Part shown: in pieces, positions 23,819 to 35,149 of the stretch
Layout of the letters: every line of letters starts with the position of its first letter
How positions within the stretch are numbered: position 1 is the first letter of the stretch
DNA from: Margaritispora aquatica
Lineage: Eukaryota; Ascomycota; Leotiomycetes; Helotiales; Discinellaceae
Length of the DNA: 64,000 bases
Assembly (NCBI GenBank): GCA_007644065.1
Contig: VJWN01000001.1
Location: 2,060,340-2,124,339 of the forward strand
Direction of reading: 5' to 3'
The notes under the pieces: generated by a model
Seen by the model: only the letters and a program-made list of their open reading frames with translations
The model's database searches: none
What the model was told of the DNA's origin: nothing
Translations under genes and position numbers: made by a program

Positions 23819-25420
23819 TTTCAAAAATAGTTGTGTTGGTGAAGGAGAAAATTGCTGTTGGTGGAGGCTTAGAGCGAAACAGATAAGGTAGCATTTTACC
23901 TTAGGTGCTCCACTTCTTGTACGATCATGTGATTTTGTCGCTCGCTGTTTGTCCTGCCTTCCATTAGTAGCATCTATAGGTAGTCGTCTTTCTGTCAACT
24001 ATACAACTCCCATCTTGTAATGCTAATTACTGCCTCTAAACTATAAATCCAATTGCTTTGCTAAAAATAATATTGCGAACGACTTGTAACCCTAAATTGT
24101 CGGAAAAATCGAAAATAGACAAACGAGATAGACATCGTTTTAATTACTTTCCAGATCCATGCCTTAGTCATATAGTTGAGGACTTAGTTCAAGGCTATCT
24201 TAGTTGACTCTCGGCCAATAGTTAGTCTTAGAAGTACAGTAAGTATGTTCAACTCTCATGGATACACCACATGCGTTTTGACCTACTTCGGTAGATTGTT
24301 ATAGAAAAAAAAGAGCCAGGAGGTGTAAAGATTAAAATCTAAGAACACAAATAGTTACATAGCATCTAACTTCTAATGCTAGACATTAGTTCCATTGAAG
24401 TTAAGTGGAATGGCGTTAGCCTTGCTTTAGATGTCTCATGAATTGATCACTTTAGATCGGACAGGTTTAGTTGAAAGAGTTCAGCCTTGTTCTTGGATAG
24501 AAATGGTCCCTATAGAGTAGACGAATGATAATTCAAAGCAATTTGCGTTCCCGGGTAACTTTCCTTTGGCCCTTAAGGTAATTGAACTTCTTTCAAAGCA
24601 TCAGCAAGTGCAAGGTAGAATTAGCGAGCACCGCTTAGTTAAGATGTTTATCAGATAGTTTCCAAAGCTCCTTAAGACGGAAGTTATTGATATAACCACC
24701 TTTGAGAATGCACAATATAATCTAACACTAAAGTCCAAGGTTGGATCGAAGATGCGGTATTGAAGAGGGATCAATGAAAGCAGGATTGGCATGACCCGAG
24801 GCCTACTAATTGGTATGTCGAGAAAATGCACGATGATAAATTTGTACTAGACTGCATATTTGGTACACTGGAAGATAAAGCTGGTTAGTTCACTGGCTAT
24901 CACTGATACAAAGTACGACTGAGTGATATGCTGTGATTAATTCAGTCTTACGTTATCACAGATCCCCAAGCATCACTTCAGTCTTGCATACTTTCTCCAA
25001 TGATAAGAACGAGGTTTCAAGTTTAACTTTGTTTTCTTGAGAATTTGAATATACCTTATCATCTACTATTGAAAGGACACGCTCGCTAACGAAGCTTCAC
25101 CTTCGCTAATACGCGAACTCTAAGAGAGCTAGTGAGTGACTTCCCCTACTAGCAATGTCTTCCAACTTACCAAAATCTAGGGATTTTCTCCTTCATATCA
25201 AAGCATACCACCAGTACCGATATAAAATCCAATCACGAACATATTACCCGACTTCTCTTTCCTCTTCTGCCTCTTCTTCCGATCGTTAGAGCTTCGTGCT
25301 AATCACCATTTCACTGTGACACCTTCGCTTATTCCTCCTCTCTTTAGGCTTAACGTTATATCTTCATACTAAAAAGCACTTCAGTGTTATCCGAACACAT
25401 CGCGTACAGAACCAACCAAG
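23819..25420. other. Gene-free 1.6 kb, moderately AT-rich
   Basis: No ORF over about 80 codons and no spliced family match. Bases 25260-25420 are pyrimidine-rich and look like the promoter/5' UTR of the next gene. Otherwise nothing is seen. Confidence 0.5.
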
Positions 25421-26959
25421 ATGCCACCCAAAAGAGCACCAGCAAAGGCAGCCACAAAGCCAAAGGCAACACCACAGGCAAAACCAAAACAAGCGCCCAG
25501 CAAGAAAGCAATTGCAGCTGCCCCAAAGACCAAAGCACCTCCAGCAGCTTCCAAAAAACGCAAGGCCGAACTCCTCGATACCGAAAAGCCGTCCACTCCA
25601 CCATGGGACAAAGACGTCAGATCCAACTATGCCCGCTCCAAGAGCCGCTACAAGCTCTCAATGTCAAACAGCGACAGCTACATGTCACCTGCCGAACTCG
25701 ACGCCATGGCCGCAACCCTCACGAGCACATCCCAAAACACGTGGGGAACTTCTTTCTCTGGCCCAATTGAGGGTAGTCATCGGCCCGCCAAAAGAGTTCG
25801 AAGACCTGAAGGTCTTTTGACGGGATACACGGGCAACTTTCAGCAGACTGAGCAAGCTTTCGTGGCGATGATGGGGGACATGACTGAATGGGCAGCAAAG
25901 AGAAAAGGTGCAGGTGTCAACTGTCCCTCGAAGTCAAGATTGTTGGGCTTGAGCCTTGAGATTCGAGAGCGGATCTATGGTTACTTGCTCATTTACCCAA
26001 ACCCAATATTGCTGAAGGACGATTGGATGACACCAGAGCGAAATACATACATCTCTCATGACTTGATGTTTGTGTGCAAGCAATTTGCTCGCGAGTGTAC
26101 TGAATTCCTCTTCAAGAATAATACGTTCGTTTCCTTACTCAGAGTTCCGATGTACCAGAACCTACGCTACGAGCAGCCGAGCCCCGTTCCAGACTCAGCA
26201 CTTCGACTTTACAAGAACCTTATCTTGGAATGTGCATCTAGCTGTTGGACATTGGAATGGTATAATAAAGCCACGGCTGGAATGAAGAAGTTAGCTGATG
26301 CTAATCCGTATCTCGAGAGTCTGACGTTGAGATTTTGCCCACTGCTTTCTGGCCCTGCCAGCATGGCCTTGAGCAGGGAAAGTTGCCTAACCCCTTACAC
26401 CAACTTTTTATGCTATGAGAGTGACCTGATGAAGGCTGTTCGTGCTATTGCACCAAAGAAACTCGTTGTTGTGGTCAAGAAGGCAGGCAGGGTAAAGGTC
26501 TCGGTGGATGTTGATATGAGAGATTTGGGACGTTATAGAGAGTACGAGGCAGGACCAGATATGACCGAGGAAAGTTCAAGAGTCGCAAAAGCCAGATTTG
26601 AGACTGTGAATTCCAAATTGAGGGGCTTGAAAGACCTCTATGAGGAAATATTGGAGGATCACATAAGCGTTATCAAGGAGGGAAGATGCAAGCTCCTAGA
26701 TGATGGGACTTCCATAATTGAGAAATGTGGAATGTTCGGAGCTTTGAACCGCAGTCAAAGTCGCTCATTCAGATCTGGCACGGAAGAAGAAAGCCTGAAT
26801 AGTCAGTCCATGATCTACAGGAGCCGAAGCCAGTCTTCCAGCTCAGAATCACAAGCAAGCACCCCAGAGGCCGTGGACTGTCCAACCCCGGAGAAAGAGA
26901 AGCATGATGGCAATGACAGCCCGTGGGTCTTTGGATTTGCAGGTACTATCGAGGAGTAA
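25421..26959 (+). CDS. 2EXR/F-box-like domain protein with histone-H1-like basic tail
   Basis: Uninterrupted frame of 512 aa starting MPPKRAPAKAA. The first 50 residues are an Ala/Lys/Pro tail like linker histone tails, so nuclear or DNA contact is likely. From about residue 172 the LLGLSLEIRERIYGYLL motif begins a 2EXR/F-box-like domain of the kind common in filamentous ascomycetes. After it come helical segments and a Ser/Arg-rich, low-complexity end. It is probably a substrate-recognition or scaffold protein; the partner is unknown. No intron signal was needed. Confidence 0.85.
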   Translation: MPPKRAPAKAATKPKATPQAKPKQAPSKKAIAAAPKTKAPPAASKKRKAELLDTEKPSTPPWDKDVRSNYARSKSRYKLSMSNSDSYMSPAELDAMAATLTSTSQNTWGTSFSGPIEGSHRPAKRVRRPEGLLTGYTGNFQQTEQAFVAMMGDMTEWAAKRKGAGVNCPSKSRLLGLSLEIRERIYGYLLIYPNPILLKDDWMTPERNTYISHDLMFVCKQFARECTEFLFKNNTFVSLLRVPMYQNLRYEQPSPVPDSALRLYKNLILECASSCWTLEWYNKATAGMKKLADANPYLESLTLRFCPLLSGPASMALSRESCLTPYTNFLCYESDLMKAVRAIAPKKLVVVVKKAGRVKVSVDVDMRDLGRYREYEAGPDMTEESSRVAKARFETVNSKLRGLKDLYEEILEDHISVIKEGRCKLLDDGTSIIEKCGMFGALNRSQSRSFRSGTEEESLNSQSMIYRSRSQSSSSESQASTPEAVDCPTPEKEKHDGNDSPWVFGFAGTIEE

Positions 26960-27800
26960 ATGGAGCTCTTATCTCATCACGATTGATGCCGGCCAGAGTG
27001 GATCCTGATGGTGGGATTACAGTGTTGCAAATGGGATCGAAAGAATATTTGATTTCGGGAAGCTGCTTCCTGAAATCCACGAATCATAAAGAGGCTGTAT
27101 GCGAGGAGGTAGCATAGCATGGCATGGCATATCTTTACCAAGCTGGATGAGTACTCCGGTTCTGACGTAGCCAAAAACTTGTTCAGATGCATCTTAGACA
27201 GCACAGAAATAAATAAAAGCAGTCTAAAGTCCCCTAATCCGTTGCCTGTAATACGTCTCATCATAAACCAAAGATTTTAGAACTAAAACTCTGACGATAT
27301 CCATGATATCCTCCAAAATGCCAACGGGCTCTCGACTTCTAAAACGTAGAACCACCAGGACTAGACTGACTAGCACGCAATCCCCATGGAACAGTAAGGT
27401 AGATTACGAGAACATATATGTATCTGTATATGTGTCATAAGCTAAATATGACCCTGGTCCCACATAATGCTCCTGTCTAGGCACTTTATGGTCTAGAAAC
27501 AAGAACTCCACGACTTAGTTCGGTAGGGCTACTTGAACCAAACCTTTTAAATAAATCAAAAGTTAAGAACTTATAATTAGCTTCTCCTAGAAAATCCAGA
27601 AGCAAAAACTGACGGCGTGCTCTACTAGCTAAGTCAGATCTCCCACCAAAGATTTATTTTATTTTCAAAAATCTTTCATCTGAGGAAAAGACAGCAGCGG
27701 CAACAACGACTTCAGCTTCCTGGTCAACTCCGCAGAAAATCAAACCACACATCCTCCTTGACAAATACTTTCATCTATCAGCTTACCGTGAAGGGAAACC
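26960..27800. other. Intergenic
   Basis: Contains the 3' UTR of the upstream gene and the promoter of the RING gene. No other feature is seen. Confidence 0.5.
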
Positions 27801-29633
27801 ATGGCACCCAAAAATTCAATCCCCAAGACCACAGCCAAAGGATCCGGCGCCACGACAAGAATGAGTAAACTCGATATGCTTCGCAGAAAGGCGCTGCTTC
27901 GCGCACCCATCAAGGCAACCCGCAGATTCCTCAGCGCTCACTCAGGCCAAGTTGTGCCGAATTTCAAGAACCTCACGCTCCGTTACTGGAGGGCGCCAGT
28001 GAGCGACGCTCATCAGCTTATTATGCTTGCACATACCAGAGGTGATATCGCCCACCACCCATGCTGGCGTGAGAGCCAGCGCAAACGCACCTTTGTCGAC
28101 ACGGTCATCTTCACAGGCATACTAATAACACAAGATGGGCTTGAATGGGTGATGGACCGGTGCACAAATTGCGCATGGGCTGAAGATACCTCGCAGCGCT
28201 GCACAGGGCTGCCCAAGGACAAGATCAGGTTCAGCGGTGCTGCTATGTCTAACGTGACAGTCTACCCGTGTCGGAAGCGCGAGTGGGTGGATTTAAGGAT
28301 TTTCCCGAGCAGAAGTGCGTGGGAGGCATTTGGCGGTAAAGTGCCGAAACTTTATTTTGTAGGACGCGCAAAGTACAACGACCATCTCACATTCATGGTG
28401 CCTAGGCCTCATAGCAATGGGCTGCCATCCTTGATGGTTCTGATGTCGCAGGTTCAAGGAATATACTTGGAAAATGATTCTGCAACCAAGAAACACATCG
28501 AAGGAGGGATTTCCGAGGACTATGATGTGATCATACAGCAATTGCAAGAAACCTTCGATGCTATGAATGAGAAATTCGAAGCAGCCTGGACGGCGCTTCC
28601 TAGAGCGCTTCCACGCGTTGACACCACATTAATCGACCGTGATACATGTGATATTTGCGATGACCCCAAGTTACAGCTCAACCAGAAGTGCCGAGATCAA
28701 TTGGGACATCTCGCCGATTATCTGAGACAAGAACATGTATCCGTCAAGGGTAACTGCAGACACGTGTTCGGTTCGAACTGTTTATTGGGATGGATTATAA
28801 CGCAGTGGAAGAGTGGGCAGCTCCCAACTTGCCCTAACTGCCGGGCACCGATTGATCGCCTTGAGCCCGTAATCAAGCAAGACGCTAAAGAGAGCAGAGA
28901 GATTCTCGAAAAATACAGAACATGCTATCTCATTGATGTTTACTGCAGCAAATACTCAACAATATGGCAAATGCAAAGCCGTTTGGAAAAATTGGCGGAA
29001 GACCATGAAACAACACGAGCAAATTGGACATTAAGATTGCTCAGGATCCTCGATTTCCTCTGGCTGGCCGACGAGTCTGAAGAGATGTCGAGAACCATCG
29101 CGGAGGCAAAACTCTTATGCCAAGAAATGCTTCAGTCAATTGGTAGTGTGGTTGCATTGGCAGAGACAAAGAAATCGATTGCAGACATACTACAACACGG
29201 AGAGGAGTTGGCTGATACAAATGAGATCGCAAGAACATTTTCGGGCCTCTTCAAAGTTCTCTTATCTCTGCCAAACTGTCACGAGCAACTTTGCTACGAA
29301 GAAGAAGCAAGAACCGAAGGAGGAGAGGAAACTCGTACCCACGAAGCAGAACCATTCGCATGTAGTCCGGACGCAGAGTCTCAAGAAGGGAGAGAAAATT
29401 GTATCGAGGCATCAAATTCAGTCAGAGTTGCATACCTCTGCCAGCGAGATGAGTATGATGCTCAAGAGATGGCAATCCGAACCAAAGAGGTCTCCAATGT
29501 TTCTGTATCAACCAGCACAAGTTCGCCTGTTTCCGAGAACCTGGGCACCGAAATAAGCCTAACGGATTCTCCATCCTGCCCTTCGATCACCGCGGTATCG
29601 AACTTGGGCTGTGATCCCACAATGAAAAGATGA
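27801..29633 (+). CDS. RING-type zinc-finger protein, possible E3 ubiquitin ligase
   Basis: Uninterrupted frame of 610 aa with start context ACCATGG. A Cys/His cluster at about residues 283-352 fits a RING: CDIC, then GNCRHVFGSNCL, then CPNCRAP, with a longer than usual loop (about 45 residues) between the first and second Cys pairs. The N-terminal 280 residues contain a Cys-containing segment (CTNCAW) but no known domain. The C-terminal 200 residues are polar and low complexity. The last 172 bp (29462-29633) overlap, antisense, the last coding exon of the DNA polymerase delta subunit gene, so the true C-terminus may be shorter if an intron or an early polyadenylation site is used. Confidence 0.78.
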   Translation: MAPKNSIPKTTAKGSGATTRMSKLDMLRRKALLRAPIKATRRFLSAHSGQVVPNFKNLTLRYWRAPVSDAHQLIMLAHTRGDIAHHPCWRESQRKRTFVDTVIFTGILITQDGLEWVMDRCTNCAWAEDTSQRCTGLPKDKIRFSGAAMSNVTVYPCRKREWVDLRIFPSRSAWEAFGGKVPKLYFVGRAKYNDHLTFMVPRPHSNGLPSLMVLMSQVQGIYLENDSATKKHIEGGISEDYDVIIQQLQETFDAMNEKFEAAWTALPRALPRVDTTLIDRDTCDICDDPKLQLNQKCRDQLGHLADYLRQEHVSVKGNCRHVFGSNCLLGWIITQWKSGQLPTCPNCRAPIDRLEPVIKQDAKESREILEKYRTCYLIDVYCSKYSTIWQMQSRLEKLAEDHETTRANWTLRLLRILDFLWLADESEEMSRTIAEAKLLCQEMLQSIGSVVALAETKKSIADILQHGEELADTNEIARTFSGLFKVLLSLPNCHEQLCYEEEARTEGGEETRTHEAEPFACSPDAESQEGRENCIEASNSVRVAYLCQRDEYDAQEMAIRTKEVSNVSVSTSTSSPVSENLGTEISLTDSPSCPSITAVSNLGCDPTMKR

Positions 29634-31224
29634 GGGCAAGAGTTAAGGACGAAAGGATCATCGTCTTGGAATGGATAGCTCCCTGGAGATGTGTTAGTAT
29701 GATTGTATGTTAATTAGAAATGATAATGGATTTGCGATGAACGGTGCTTGCAAGCTGGAAGATACCCATGTCGATCTTTTACAAGTAGTCGGGTCGGGAA
29801 AATAGAATTTAGGCTTTTCAACTTACACAATGTGTCTGGTGCTGTTGGAGCAACACATCTCCATCTACACATTGCCTCCATCATGCCTAATCTGTCTTCA
29901 CTCTCCACGTATTTGAAAACATCATCGACGTTTTGCCCTCCCGTGCCAAGGACTTTCCATCCTTCGACCTCTCCATCCCACGGATTTGTGACAGTATCAA
30001 ACCAGCCAGGTTGCTGCGCTTCTCCGTCTTTGGGAGGCGTAGCACTGTAGCTTCTTGCTTGGGGAAACAACGCAGAGTGCATTGGCTGTTGAGGAAGACT
30101 AACATTCGCTGGATCACTGTATCCTGGTATCAGTGTGACTGGCATGGTTGGTAATAACGTTGCAAGGAAATCATCTAAATGTGCCGTGGGTGCTGGATTA
30201 TAGGCACTGCTGTCGTATCCATATTTCTTCTGGGTTTTTCTGGTGTTTCCAATCGTATCGTGAGAGACTGCGTCAGAATCAAGTGCTATTGAATTGCCAG
30301 CAATGATCAGTCTACTAATCTGGGATACGCTCTCCTGCGTTGCAGGATCTAGTGCTTCCCCAAGCAGATACTCAGCTAGTAGATTGATTTCGACTGAATG
30401 GTCCGAATTCGTGCCTGAAAAGCCCAGACCCGAGACGATCGCAATCTTGTTTCCACTCCTCGCAGGTTTGTCCATATCCTCGTCCTCATCTTTGTATAAC
30501 TTGATCCTCTTCCTCGAATTTCCATTGGAAGGCCTTTCTGATGTGTGCCACCTCTCAGCTTGAGGTGGCAGACCTGGAACCTTGATATCAATAACTTCAA
30601 AATCGCCATTGGCATTCTCGGTGCCCATAACAGCAATGATACATCCTGTGACAAGCATTTCACTTGTCAGTGGAGTTCCAATCAAGCGCAATCTTCCAGA
30701 TTCGTCCTCAAGCATGACGATATCCTCGCCATCTGGAGAAAGATATTTCTGCCTCGGTGGGGGTGCTGATATCCAGTGCTAGAAGTGTCAGTATTGCCTG
30801 TCACCAATGTCTGCACTGACTTACATCTTTGGAGATATCGTCAAGAATGTTGGGTTTCAATGGCATCTCCATGTAAATTGTACCTGCGACCCAGCATAGC
30901 TTGCCTTGCCGGACATCCAACACTCTTTCAACTCTTTCAACCTCTTCTCCTCCGATTTGGAAGTCCTCCCAAGCATCTGATGCAACCTGTTCAACCGCTG
31001 GTTTCAGCTTCGCCAGCCGCAGAAAATACATGTCTCCATATTGTTGCTGGTACTGCTTTTCTTTGGCGAGGGCATACGTATCGAGGGGTTTGTAGTTTGA
31101 TGATTGTCGGTCAAGAGGGGTATATTTCTGATCTCTAGGTATGGTCAGACAATGGTATGCAAACTTGGAAATGTGCTTACGTTGGTGCTCGTAGAAATGA
31201 GCCCTCATCTTCGGGCACTGCCAT
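29462..31224 (-). CDS. POL31: DNA polymerase delta subunit 2 (regulatory B subunit)
   Basis: Exons are 31224-31181, 31134-30825, 30778-29827 and 29682-29462, 508 aa. Introns are 46, 46 and 144 nt, with phases matching throughout. This is the non-catalytic small subunit of nuclear Pol delta, needed for lagging-strand synthesis. Family marks are the N-terminal KYTPLDRQSSNYKPLD and YGDMYFLRL, the inactive phosphoesterase core with IAGNS and IPGYSDP, GGQNVDDVFKY, and APTAPDTLW followed by PHLFIVGSQPKF near the end. The last exon is easy to miss: the frame runs on into the intron after PDTL to a false stop at 29714. Its true end lies inside the convergent RING ORF. Confidence 0.95.
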
Positions 31225-33585
31225 ATTTGCGGTCGATTGCTTGCGCAAAGAGAGGAAAGATGCAACTCCAGAAAGTTGGTAGACGCGTTCTTAACGCGTC
31301 GTGTTGATCTCTTTACACGAGATGGCACGGTATGCGCGGGTAGAGTATCAAGCCAAGACTAATGCCGAGACGAGCCGAGCCGAGCCGAACAAGAACTACC
31401 ACCAAAAGTAAGTCATCATATCATTCCCTTTCTCAATACATTTTGAAAACATAAGCTAATGCATGTTCCTCTACATATAACTAGCTACAACAGTCCTGAA
31501 CATAGCAACCCTCATTCCACAAACAGAGCTAGCCACAATAATCCAAACTAATTTTCTCACTACAACCAAAAGCCCTGCTGAGCCTTCCTACACCTCATCG
31601 GTGCCTGTCTCAGATGCCTCGGCCTGAATTGTCATGTAATGGAATCGTGTGTAAGGACAGCTAGGCACCGAACAACGCATCTTGTCACTACGTAATGATG
31701 GATGTCTTGACTTTCAAAATTTTATATCGGGTGGTTTCGCTACGATGTAGATACCGGGCCACTCTAAGGCACACTGCAGTGACTATCACTTCATCTTCTA
31801 TTCCACCACTACAATGCCTTTTGCATTGCCTTTTGTCTCGGTATAAGCAGTCAAGGCCATATGCTGACACAGAATTCCCGTGGCTAGACAAACCTGTGCA
31901 ACCAAATCGTGTCATCAAAGGACACCCCTTTTTGGGATACAATGTCTCTAACAACTATATGTCGGGCGAAACCTAGGATCTGTGTACTTAGCTCATCTTC
32001 GACAATGTTATGGCATCGCTGAAACTATCGTGCGTTTGTGAATCATGAGTAGGAGGACTCAATGAGGGTGTCACAATTTATCTCCGTCAAATGAAGATTA
32101 GAGTCTACTTGTAAAGCAAAGTGCGTATAGACAACTTGTGTGAATCGGGCACATTATTTTGCTCTACACATTGAGAATATGAGTTTGCCCACACAAACAT
32201 TGGGAACTATAGAGAATCTCTACCTGATCATAAAACATTAGCCTATATGAGACAATCTGAGCTATCTAGATATAGCTTCATATCTTGAGCGAGAAATACA
32301 AACCAGTCAGATGGAAAGGCCACTTCGTACGAATCAATCACCTACCCAAATAAAGGTACTGAATACCTCCCGATACAGTGCCTGGTATTTATTTCTATTC
32401 GGCTCACTCACCATCTAGAGTGGAAGCAAGATCACCATAGGTAGGGGCGATGAGAAGTCACATGACTAACATCGCTCCACGTGGACCTCAGCCACATCCC
32501 AGCTCGCCGAGCCCCAATTCATGCACAATGCAATCCACAATTCTTGCCCCCTTTTTCTTCAGCACCACTCGCTAATGAACGACGTCCAAGATCTATTCTT
32601 AGCACCAGAACCACATACGCTGCCCCCTCCAGCCTAGATCCTCGACATCTTCTTTCTTTCAATCAATTAATCAATCAACCAAGCATCTTGGAAGGTATGC
32701 TATTCAGTGCTGCGCACTCTACCTGATGAAATGGGTTGGAGACAATGTGCTTCGCATTCCGCGTCATCAGCACATGTCTCATTCTCATCTACGCCTCTCA
32801 TGCCATTCCCGATTTGTCTTTCTTCAACCGTCCACCCAACTCTCTCTCCTCTCGTTCCTTTGCCTCACGGATCCCCAACGCAAGTGCTCAGTAGTCTACC
32901 AGTAGTCCTGGTCCATGCAAACGGAGGAGAGAAAACGCAGCCAAACCCACCTACGCGCAGCTTGCGTAACAGCTCACGCATACACCACGGAGGCTGGAGA
33001 GGCATTGCTACCGAATATACCGATGCTTCGGGAGGCGTGTCTGAGGCGTCCTGGAGATAAGATCGGCCTCATGCCTGGGACGAGCAATGGACGACAGATA
33101 GAGATGGAGGGGAGTGGTGATATATAAGATAAGTGCTTTTTTTCTTATCCTACTCTGTGGCGTTGGTTCAGCAACACATATTTCCACTGCTTGTTTGCTC
33201 TTTATTTGCTCAGCATTTCTCCCAGATTTCTTCTTATATTGCATTGTCCAGTAACTTTACTTTACTTGTTCGTTCGTTCGTTCCTTTGCTCGTTCGCACT
33301 TTCCACGCATTCATACATATAATATTGCACCTATCCTCCTCCTCATTTACCCACTTACTATCTACCACCTGCCTCAACTTCCTCCCGTCGTCCTTCTGTT
33401 CAACAGCTTCGACTCCCCTCAACACCTATAACTACTACATACTACAAATCTTCTTTCTTATACAACACATCGACTTTTAAGAAACTCAACATCCAATTCT
33501 CAATATCCAAACCTCACACAAACAAACAAGCAGTTCCCGCCACATCACTACCTGCAACACAAATAATTCCACCAAGCTCGCAAAA
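31225..33585. other. 2.4-kb intergenic region, divergent promoters
   Basis: Separates the divergent Pol delta subunit and GPI-protein genes. A GAGCC/GAGCC-like short repeat (31370-31390) and (GTTC)n at 33268-33283 are present. ORFs at 31695-31976 and 32481-33127 are not protein-like. Bases 33200-33585 are pyrimidine-rich and probably a long 5' UTR. No other gene is seen. Confidence 0.45.
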
Positions 33586-34027
33586 ATGGCACGCATCACA
33601 GCATTCTCACTCCTCAGCATCCTCCTCTTCTCCATGCAAACCATCCCCGTCTCCGCAGCCGCAAGCGCCTCGGGCACAGGAGGCAGCGTTCTCGTAACAG
33701 CCACCACGAACGGGACATAGTACGTCTTCCTCTCCACCGTCCCTCTTCCCTCTCTCCCTCAACATCACTATTCCTTTCTCCCCTACATACCACTTCCCAA
33801 ACCTTCAAGACACACTCTAAGCTAACAGCTCCACCAACAGCACACTGCCCACGAAATCCGCCACATCCACGGGGGCCAACGTGCCGAAGACGACGTCCTC
33901 GCAATCGCCTGCCGTGACGAGCGCCATTAACGCCGCGCCTGGCGTGAGCGTGATGATGGGGAATGGGAAGGAGGTCCTGGCGCTGATGGTCGTGGGGTTG
34001 GTGGGGGGTGCTGTTTTGGGATTTTAA
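33586..34027 (+). CDS. Small secreted, GPI-anchor-type Ser/Thr-rich protein
   Basis: Exons are 33586-33719 and 33829-34027, 110 aa. The 109-nt intron (GTACGT, GCTAACAG) is phase 2. An N-terminal signal peptide (MARITAFSLLSILLFSM, cut near VSA-AA) is followed by a Thr/Ser/Ala-rich mature part with an NGT and an NST glycosylation sequon. The C-terminus is a small-residue stretch followed by a hydrophobic tail (LALMVVGLVGGAVLGF), the GPI-anchor signal layout. It has no cysteine in the mature part. Likely a cell-wall or plasma-membrane mannoprotein; the specific role is unknown. The long 5' leader would fit a highly expressed gene. Confidence 0.85.
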
Positions 34028-35149
34028 ATTCTACCTACCCAACCCACCTCTTTACCTCGTTTTGAGTTTGGGTTGAAAGGTGGAGCACGGATAGAGATGA
34101 AGCACAGCAGAAAGGAGTGCGAGTGCGAGTGAGATGTTGCATGGATATGGCGAGGAGAGGGGAATTATGATTGCGTCAGAAAAGGAAAGGAAGGGAAATG
34201 GACGGAGTACTGCTTTAGCATTGTGATGGATGGGGACCGGTTTGGGGACCTTATTGTACATATGTTTTTTTGTTTTTGTTTTCTCTTCCCTGTATATACA
34301 TAGGCCTTGATTGATTGATTGGTTGATGCGGCGAATGGGGAATAGGGAAAAAAAAGGTAATAATGCATACAAGTGCACCATCGGTCGCATCGCACCGGAT
34401 CCCATCGACCCTGTAGAGAGAATAATGAATCGAGTAAGCAAGCAAGAATCACACTATATTCAGTTTTCTCAGCTGGTGGATGCAATTGATGTAAACTCAA
34501 AACACACACACGTGATACTGGTTGATGATGGTTGATGGTCTTCTGAAATATTCACACATCTAAAAACGAAACCCAACACCTCCCGCCTTCATCCATCCAT
34601 TCCATTCCATCCATCCATCCATCCATTCACGCCTCTACCAAGTCGGTAACCAATCTTGCGAATATCGAATCTTAATCTTCCCACATCTCAAATTCTCGAA
34701 ACTCTACCAATCTATCTGTTGTCCTTGTCCTTCTCCTTATCCCATGCCGTCTCATCTCAAACTAAGCCCCTCGCTCCCTATGCTCATAAACCGTGCAGTA
34801 TCATGATCCGAAAAAACACGCACAATTTAAACACGAAAGCACGACTAAGTAATATCAAGCACGCTTACAAGATAGATAGGTAGATACAATACAGACGAGG
34901 AAAACTGCAAGAGCTTGCTAGCTGGCTGGCTGGCTGACAGGCAAAAAGAGAGCAAAGCAACAATCGCAGTTCGCAGCGCTATGCAAGTCATAACTATGTC
35001 CCTGATGCTAATAATACTTGGAGGAAAAGACAAAAAACATTCGAACAAATATATCTCTCGGGGAGGGATGAATAGGATATCAAAATCTAGCCAGGTGATG
35101 AAGAGGGAATGTTTTCCCAGAGAACTTCGCGCACACTTCGTGTGTTCAA
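34028..35149. other. Convergent 3' region with microsatellites
   Basis: Lies between two converging genes; no coding signal. Contains a CCAT microsatellite (34590-34627) and (GCTG)n near 34919-34935. Confidence 0.55.
34590..34627. repeat. Imperfect (CCAT)n microsatellite
   Basis: About nine CCAT/ATTC units. Confidence 0.9.

Noticed and set aside
29714..29826. C-terminal part of the Pol delta subunit frame after PDTL
   Set aside because: Read-through into the 144-nt intron; the conserved C-terminus lies in the exon ending at 29462.
31695..31976. 93-aa plus-strand ORF between the Pol delta subunit and GPI-protein genes
   Set aside because: No family match, overlapped by an equally long antisense ORF; chance open frame.
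32481..33127. Group of overlapping ORFs before the GPI protein gene
   Set aside because: Low-complexity, Ser/Pro-rich in several frames; more likely leader or promoter DNA.
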